In this document: piece after piece, positions 5,188 through 8,689 of the stretch | Layout: every line of letters starts with the position of its first letter | Numbering within the stretch: position 1 is the stretch's first letter | Source of the DNA: Saprospiraceae bacterium UBA7328 | GTDB taxonomy: Bacteria > Bacteroidota > Bacteroidia > Chitinophagales > Saprospiraceae | Assembly: GCA_002471345.1 (NCBI GenBank) | Contig: DKPS01000259.1 | Span: 1 to 8,689, forward strand | Reading direction: 5' to 3' | Length of the DNA stretch: 8,689 bases | Made by a program: the position numbers and the translations under genes | The notes under the pieces: model-generated | Told to the model about the DNA's origin: nothing | Seen by the model: only the letters and a program-made list of their open reading frames with translations | The model's database searches: none

Positions 5188-6401
5188 TACTTATAAGGTA
5201 GCTTAATTGTAAACGTAGACCCTTCACCTTCACTGCTTTCAAATGTGATAGAGCCATGAAGCCTTTCTAAATATTGTTTTACTATATGGAGACCTAACCC
5301 AGTACCCTGAATAGTCTCTGAATTTGACGCTCTGAAGAATCTTTCAAAAAGGTATTTCTGTTCATTTTTAGGTATGCCTATACCTTCATCATTGATGTCA
5401 ATTATCACATTGTCATGATTATAATGAATTTTACATTTGATTTGATCACCACTTTCAGAATATTTGACTGCATTTGAAATGAGATTAAACAATACGTTTT
5501 TTAATATTCTTTTAACAGTTGTGATACTTTTTACTGCTCCAATAGCCAAATGACTAATTTTTTGATTGGGTTTAAGGAGCCCTTCTAATTCTTGGTGTAT
5601 CGTTTCACATAAGTCTTCTATATTCAATTCTTCTAGACTTAAATCTACTTTGCCTTCCTCCAGTTTACTGAGAGAAAGAAAATCATTGAGTATTCCTGTG
5701 AGGTTTGTTACAGAAGACTTAATCCTAATAATATGTTTTTCTCTTTTTATCTGCTGCTCAGTATCAGTATATCTTGATAAAATTGCTGCGGATGACATGA
5801 TTGTACTCAATGGAGTGCGAAACTCATGAGATGCCATAGACACAAATCTGGACTTTAGTTCATTGAGTTCTTTTTCTTTTTCCAAAGCTCCCTTCAAATC
5901 TTCTTCTCTTATAGCTAGTTGCTTATTGCTTTTGAGTAATTCATTTATGGCTTTTTCAAGTTCTTCTGTTCTTTCCTCTACTTTATGCTCGAGAACGTCA
6001 TTGGCCTTTTTGAGCTTGGCATGAGCTAGGGACACATCAGTTAAATCATGTACTACACCTGTATAGATGATTCTGTCATTGAGAAAAACTTCGCTTACGG
6101 CCAGTCTAAAAGGAAAATGGGTGCCATCTTTTTTTAATCCAATTACATCTCTTCCTATTCCTATAATTTTAGGATTTCTAGTCTTTTTATATCTATGGAG
6201 ATAATCATCGTGTTGTGACCTGTCGGGTTCAGGCATGAGCATTTTTATATTGCGACCGATAACTTCTTTAGATTCATGTTGAAAAATTTCAGCAGCAGCC
6301 CTGTTCATGGTCTCTACGACTCCTTTATCACTGATTGTGATAATGCCATCAATCGCAGTTTCTATTATCGCCTCTAGCTTGTTAGCAATGTCGTTTTTCA
6401 A
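5187..6401 (-). CDS. FixL-like haem-PAS sensor histidine kinase
   Basis: A cytoplasmic kinase of 404 residues with no membrane helix. The PAS domain (about 8-125) strongly resembles the haem domain of rhizobial FixL: MPEPDRSQHDDYLHRY and KIIGIGRDVIGLKKDGTHFP. His64 matches the haem ligand His200 of Bradyrhizobium FixL. Arg70 and Arg84 match its Arg206 and Arg220 with no gaps, which predicts oxygen sensing through bound haem. A coiled coil follows (about 126-183), then HisKA with phospho-acceptor His192 (ASHEFRTPLS) and a HATPase domain: N box NLISNAVKYS (306-315), G1 DEGIGIP (338-344), F box LFERFF, G2 GTGLGL (366-371). The start is TTG: an in-frame stop lies 9 bases upstream and no earlier ATG exists. 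The HisKA/HATPase half is of the common PAS-kinase type. The response regulator gene overlaps its stop by one base. Confidence 0.95.
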   Translation of the reverse strand: MKNDIANKLEAIIETAIDGIITISDKGVVETMNRAAAEIFQHESKEVIGRNIKMLMPEPDRSQHDDYLHRYKKTRNPKIIGIGRDVIGLKKDGTHFPFRLAVSEVFLNDRIIYTGVVHDLTDVSLAHAKLKKANDVLEHKVEERTEELEKAINELLKSNKQLAIREEDLKGALEKEKELNELKSRFVSMASHEFRTPLSTIMSSAAILSRYTDTEQQIKREKHIIRIKSSVTNLTGILNDFLSLSKLEEGKVDLSLEELNIEDLCETIHQELEGLLKPNQKISHLAIGAVKSITTVKRILKNVLFNLISNAVKYSESGDQIKCKIHYNHDNVIIDINDEGIGIPKNEQKYLFERFFRASNSETIQGTGLGLHIVKQYLERLHGSITFESSEGEGSTFTIKLPYK

Positions 6402-6548
6402 TCGAAATTATTTGGAAATAAATATACACAATTAGGAAACCATGAAGATAATATGAAGATCAAATTAATATTACCTTCAGCAAGATCTATTTTTATATCA
6501 GAATAATGATGGTGTGCTCTTTTGTTTTATAATATTAAATAAATATTC

Positions 6549-8084
6549 ATGTACAAATATTTGATAATCATACCTTTAATTAGTATTTTAAATGTGTTGT
6601 GTTGTAAGGAAGGAGACCCAGAAAACCCACCAAATATCGTGCTTTTCTTAGTTGACGATTTGGGATGGCAAGACACTTCTGTTCCTTTTTGGGATAAACC
6701 TACAGATCTGAATAAGAAGTATCATACACCTAATATGGAGCGATTAGCTGCTCAAGGAGTAAAATTTACCGATGCATATGCCACACCTGTTTGTTCTCCT
6801 TCCCGTGTAAGTCTAATGACAGGAATGAATGCTGCTAGACATCGTGTAACAAATTGGACATTGCAGCAAAATGAGATGAAATCTCGAGAATTAAATCATG
6901 AAGACCTCATTTTCCCAGAGTGGAATACAAATGGGCTCTCTACAGATGAAAATATTCCAAATGCTGTACATGCAACTCCTCTTCCTCAGGTCTTAAAAGA
7001 TCATGGTTATTTTACGATTCATGCAGGTAAGGCACATTTAGGTGCTATTGGCCTTCCAAGTGAGAATCCTTTAAATCTTGGGTTTGATATTAACATTGCT
7101 GGGCATGCTGCCGGTGCTCCTGGTAGTTATCATGGCACTGATAATTTTGGGAATCTACCGGGAAGGGAAGATAGACCGTGGAATGTACCTGGGCTAGAAA
7201 AGTATCATGGTCAAGATATCTTTCTCACAGAAGCATTGACTAGAGAAGCTCTGCAAGCCGTGGAAAAGTCTATCACATCCAGCACACCTTTTTTTCTGTA
7301 TATGTCCCTTTATGCTGTACATACACCTATCATGGCTGACAAACGATTTGTACAAAAATACTATGACATAGGCTTGGATTCTATAGAGGCTAGGTATGCA
7401 TCAATGGTAGAAAGTATGGATAAATCTCTCGGAGATATCATGGATGCTTTAGAAAAAAATGGACTCTCTGACAACACTATTATTCTGTTTATGTCAGATA
7501 ATGGAGGACTCAGTGCTCATGCCAGAGGAGGTGAAAAACATTTACATAATAGTCCATTGAAAAGTGGAAAAGGATCCATCTATGAAGGCGGAATAAGAGA
7601 ACCTATGATAGTAAAGTGGCCTGGAGTTGCAAGAGAAGGAACAATTATAAACCGCCCTCTTATTATAGAAGATTTTTACCCAACCATATTAGAAATGGCA
7701 CAAATTGATAATTATGAAAAAGTGCAAGTGGTTGACGGAGAGAGTTTTACAGGATTTTTTGAAGAAAAAGCACTAGCAGAGGTGGAAAGAAGTCTAGTGT
7801 GGCATTACCCTAATCAATGGGGTGGAAATGGTCCTGGAATAGGAGCCTATAGTGCAATACGGAAAGGAGATTGGAAATTGATTTTTTCCATGGAAAATGA
7901 GAAAATAGAGCTTTATAATCTTAAGGATGATATAGGAGAGCAAGTTGACTTATCACAAGTTAATTCAAAGAAAACTGAAGAGCTATCTAAAGACCTTAGT
8001 GAGTATTTACGATCGGTAGATGCTCAAATGCCGTCGTATAGAATTTCTGGAAATCCAGTCGCTTTGGCAGATGGATCTCAATAA
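6549..8084 (+). CDS. Type I (formylglycine) sulfatase, predicted lipoprotein
   Basis: A 511-residue arylsulfatase-type enzyme that hydrolyses sulfate esters. The hydrophobic leader MYKYLIIIPLISILNVLCC followed by KEGD looks like a lipoprotein signal, with lipidation at Cys18 or Cys19. The lipobox is imperfect, but the Lys and acidic residues after it resemble the surface-export signal of Bacteroidota lipoproteins. Active-site features: metal ligands Asp36-Asp37 (LVDDLGW); the formylglycine signature CSPSR with Cys82 and Arg86; Lys161 and His163 (GKAHLG); His258 (AVHTP); Asp317-Asn318 (MSDNGG); Lys338/Lys341 (LKSGKG). The C-terminal subdomain ends with the usual KLIFSMENEKIELYNLKDD segment. 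Cys-type sulfatases need a maturase (anSME or FGE), and none is in this window. The substrate, probably a sulfated glycan or small ester, is not deducible. The gene is divergent from the kinase across 147 bases without an FNR-type box. Confidence 0.95.
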   Translation: MYKYLIIIPLISILNVLCCKEGDPENPPNIVLFLVDDLGWQDTSVPFWDKPTDLNKKYHTPNMERLAAQGVKFTDAYATPVCSPSRVSLMTGMNAARHRVTNWTLQQNEMKSRELNHEDLIFPEWNTNGLSTDENIPNAVHATPLPQVLKDHGYFTIHAGKAHLGAIGLPSENPLNLGFDINIAGHAAGAPGSYHGTDNFGNLPGREDRPWNVPGLEKYHGQDIFLTEALTREALQAVEKSITSSTPFFLYMSLYAVHTPIMADKRFVQKYYDIGLDSIEARYASMVESMDKSLGDIMDALEKNGLSDNTIILFMSDNGGLSAHARGGEKHLHNSPLKSGKGSIYEGGIREPMIVKWPGVAREGTIINRPLIIEDFYPTILEMAQIDNYEKVQVVDGESFTGFFEEKALAEVERSLVWHYPNQWGGNGPGIGAYSAIRKGDWKLIFSMENEKIELYNLKDDIGEQVDLSQVNSKKTEELSKDLSEYLRSVDAQMPSYRISGNPVALADGSQ

Positions 8085-8102
8085 TCCCTATTAAGTAAGT
8101 TT

Positions 8103-8689
8103 TTATATTTTCTTAAAATCTAGTAGATGATTTATCACATCATCCTCATCGTCATAAAGGCCGATGTTAAGATTCTTTAAAGCACCACTTTTTTTCATAG
8201 ATTTTATGACTGGATAGATGGGCCTATCTTCAGTCCAATAATCTTCATCTAAAAACACCATTGGGCTTGCTTTTCCAAAGGACTCATAATGATTTTGTGC
8301 CAGTTCTTGAAAAATCTCTTGCATGGTACCGGCACTTCCTGGGGCGAAAATGACTCCCCCTTTAGCTACTGCAAGTAGTCCTTCTTCTCTTACACTATTG
8401 GCAAAATATTTTGCAATATATGTAGCAAACGGAGTAGGAGGTTCATGACCATAAAGCCACGTCGGAATTCCAAGACTCTCGTATGGCCCACATGGATATT
8501 TCTCGATCACTTCAAAAGCTGTAGATAGCCATTTCGGATGGTCATATTTAGGAGCCTTTTTCAAATGTTCTATAGCATCTTCCATTTCATCTTCATCCTT
8601 ACCAGCAAACCATGATCCCACATGAGTGGCCTCCATAGCTCCTGGTCCACCCCCAGAGATCAGTATATACCCTTTCTCCGTCAACTCTT
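8103..8689 (-). CDS. LOG-family Rossmann nucleotide-binding protein (N-terminus cut by window edge)
   Basis: The C-terminal 195 or so residues of a LOG/lysine-decarboxylase-like protein. The reading frame is open to the window end (E-L-T-E-K-GYILISGGGPGAMEATH...), and a TTG near the edge is not a credible start, so the real start lies outside. Family markers are the GGGPGAMEA loop near the visible start and APGSAGTMQEIFQE, the version here of the PGGxGTxxE signature; the second glycine is serine. LOG proteins release free cytokinin-type bases from nucleoside monophosphates, but most bacterial members of this longer type have no assigned substrate, so an AMP- or ribonucleotide-hydrolase role is only possible. 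It converges on the sulfatase with an 18-base gap and no clear terminator, and has no evident link to the regulatory module. Confidence 0.88.
   Translation of the reverse strand, partial: ELTEKGYILISGGGPGAMEATHVGSWFAGKDEDEMEDAIEHLKKAPKYDHPKWLSTAFEVIEKYPCGPYESLGIPTWLYGHEPPTPFATYIAKYFANSVREEGLLAVAKGGVIFAPGSAGTMQEIFQELAQNHYESFGKASPMVFLDEDYWTEDRPIYPVIKSMKKSGALKNLNIGLYDDEDDVINHLLDFKKI

Noticed and set aside
5566..5829. Antisense frame opposite the kinase gene (+ strand)
   Set aside because: A shadow of the kinase coding sequence; no domain, unlike composition, and the opposite strand has a full, motif-complete gene.
6402..6548. Searched the kinase/sulfatase divergent region for an FNR-type box (autoregulation)
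   Set aside because: Only isolated half-sites (for example ATCAA at 6458-6462) are present; no TGAT-N4-ATCA or TGA-N6-TCA pair. Several AT-rich -10-like strings exist but none is distinctive.
8085..8130. TTAAG...CTTAA inverted repeat with T-runs after the sulfatase, a possible terminator
   Set aside because: Only five A/T-rich pairs with a long loop; not stable enough to call a terminator.
1..8689. tRNA, rRNA, CRISPR arrays, insertion sequences, attachment sites, prophage genes
   Set aside because: None seen: no regularly spaced repeats, no transposase or integrase motifs, and no cloverleaf-like segment in the intergenic regions.

Overview
The window looks like a chromosomal segment of a member of the Bacteroidota. 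It is AT-rich, none of the start codons has a clear Shine-Dalgarno sequence, and the putative -7 elements resemble the TAnnTTTG type used in that phylum. The proteins (tandem universal stress proteins, a lipoprotein-type sulfatase, a LOG-family protein) fit as well. I cannot place it in a genus.

Layout from left to right: the last codons of an upstream gene (3-53); two consecutive double-domain universal stress proteins, Usp (81-950 and 961-1773, +); a 373-base gene-free stretch with an FNR-type box, a candidate small RNA and two strong intrinsic terminators; a TauE/SafE (TSUP) membrane transporter (2147-2884, +); a third double-domain Usp on the opposite strand (2890-3726, -); a divergent control region with two more FNR-type boxes; a 78-residue membrane protein (3876-4112, +); a two-gene operon on the minus strand, made of a FixL-like haem-PAS histidine kinase (5187-6401) and, with a one-base overlap, a response regulator that fuses a receiver to a complete CRP/FNR DNA-binding module (4126-5187); a type I sulfatase (6549-8084, +); and a LOG-family protein cut by the right edge (8103-8689, -).

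The most interesting reading is a compact oxygen-response module. The kinase PAS domain keeps the FixL haem histidine and both FixL signalling arginines at exactly the spacing of Bradyrhizobium FixL. Its partner appears to combine the jobs of FixJ (phosphoreceiver) and FixK (CRP/FNR regulator) in one polypeptide, with the Glu and Arg of the FNR recognition helix. By eye, the core TGAT-N4-ATCA that such a helix would read occurs three times in the window. All three copies are intergenic, and each lies exactly 22 bases before an nAnnTTT[A/G] element. The predicted outputs are the third Usp, the small membrane protein and a terminator-ended transcript of about 138 nt. Functionally this recalls the DosS/DosR regulon of mycobacteria, where a haem kinase turns on several Usp genes under hypoxia, but it is built from FixL and CRP/FNR parts. 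The family assignments are solid. The regulatory circuit is inference from sequence and has not been tested.
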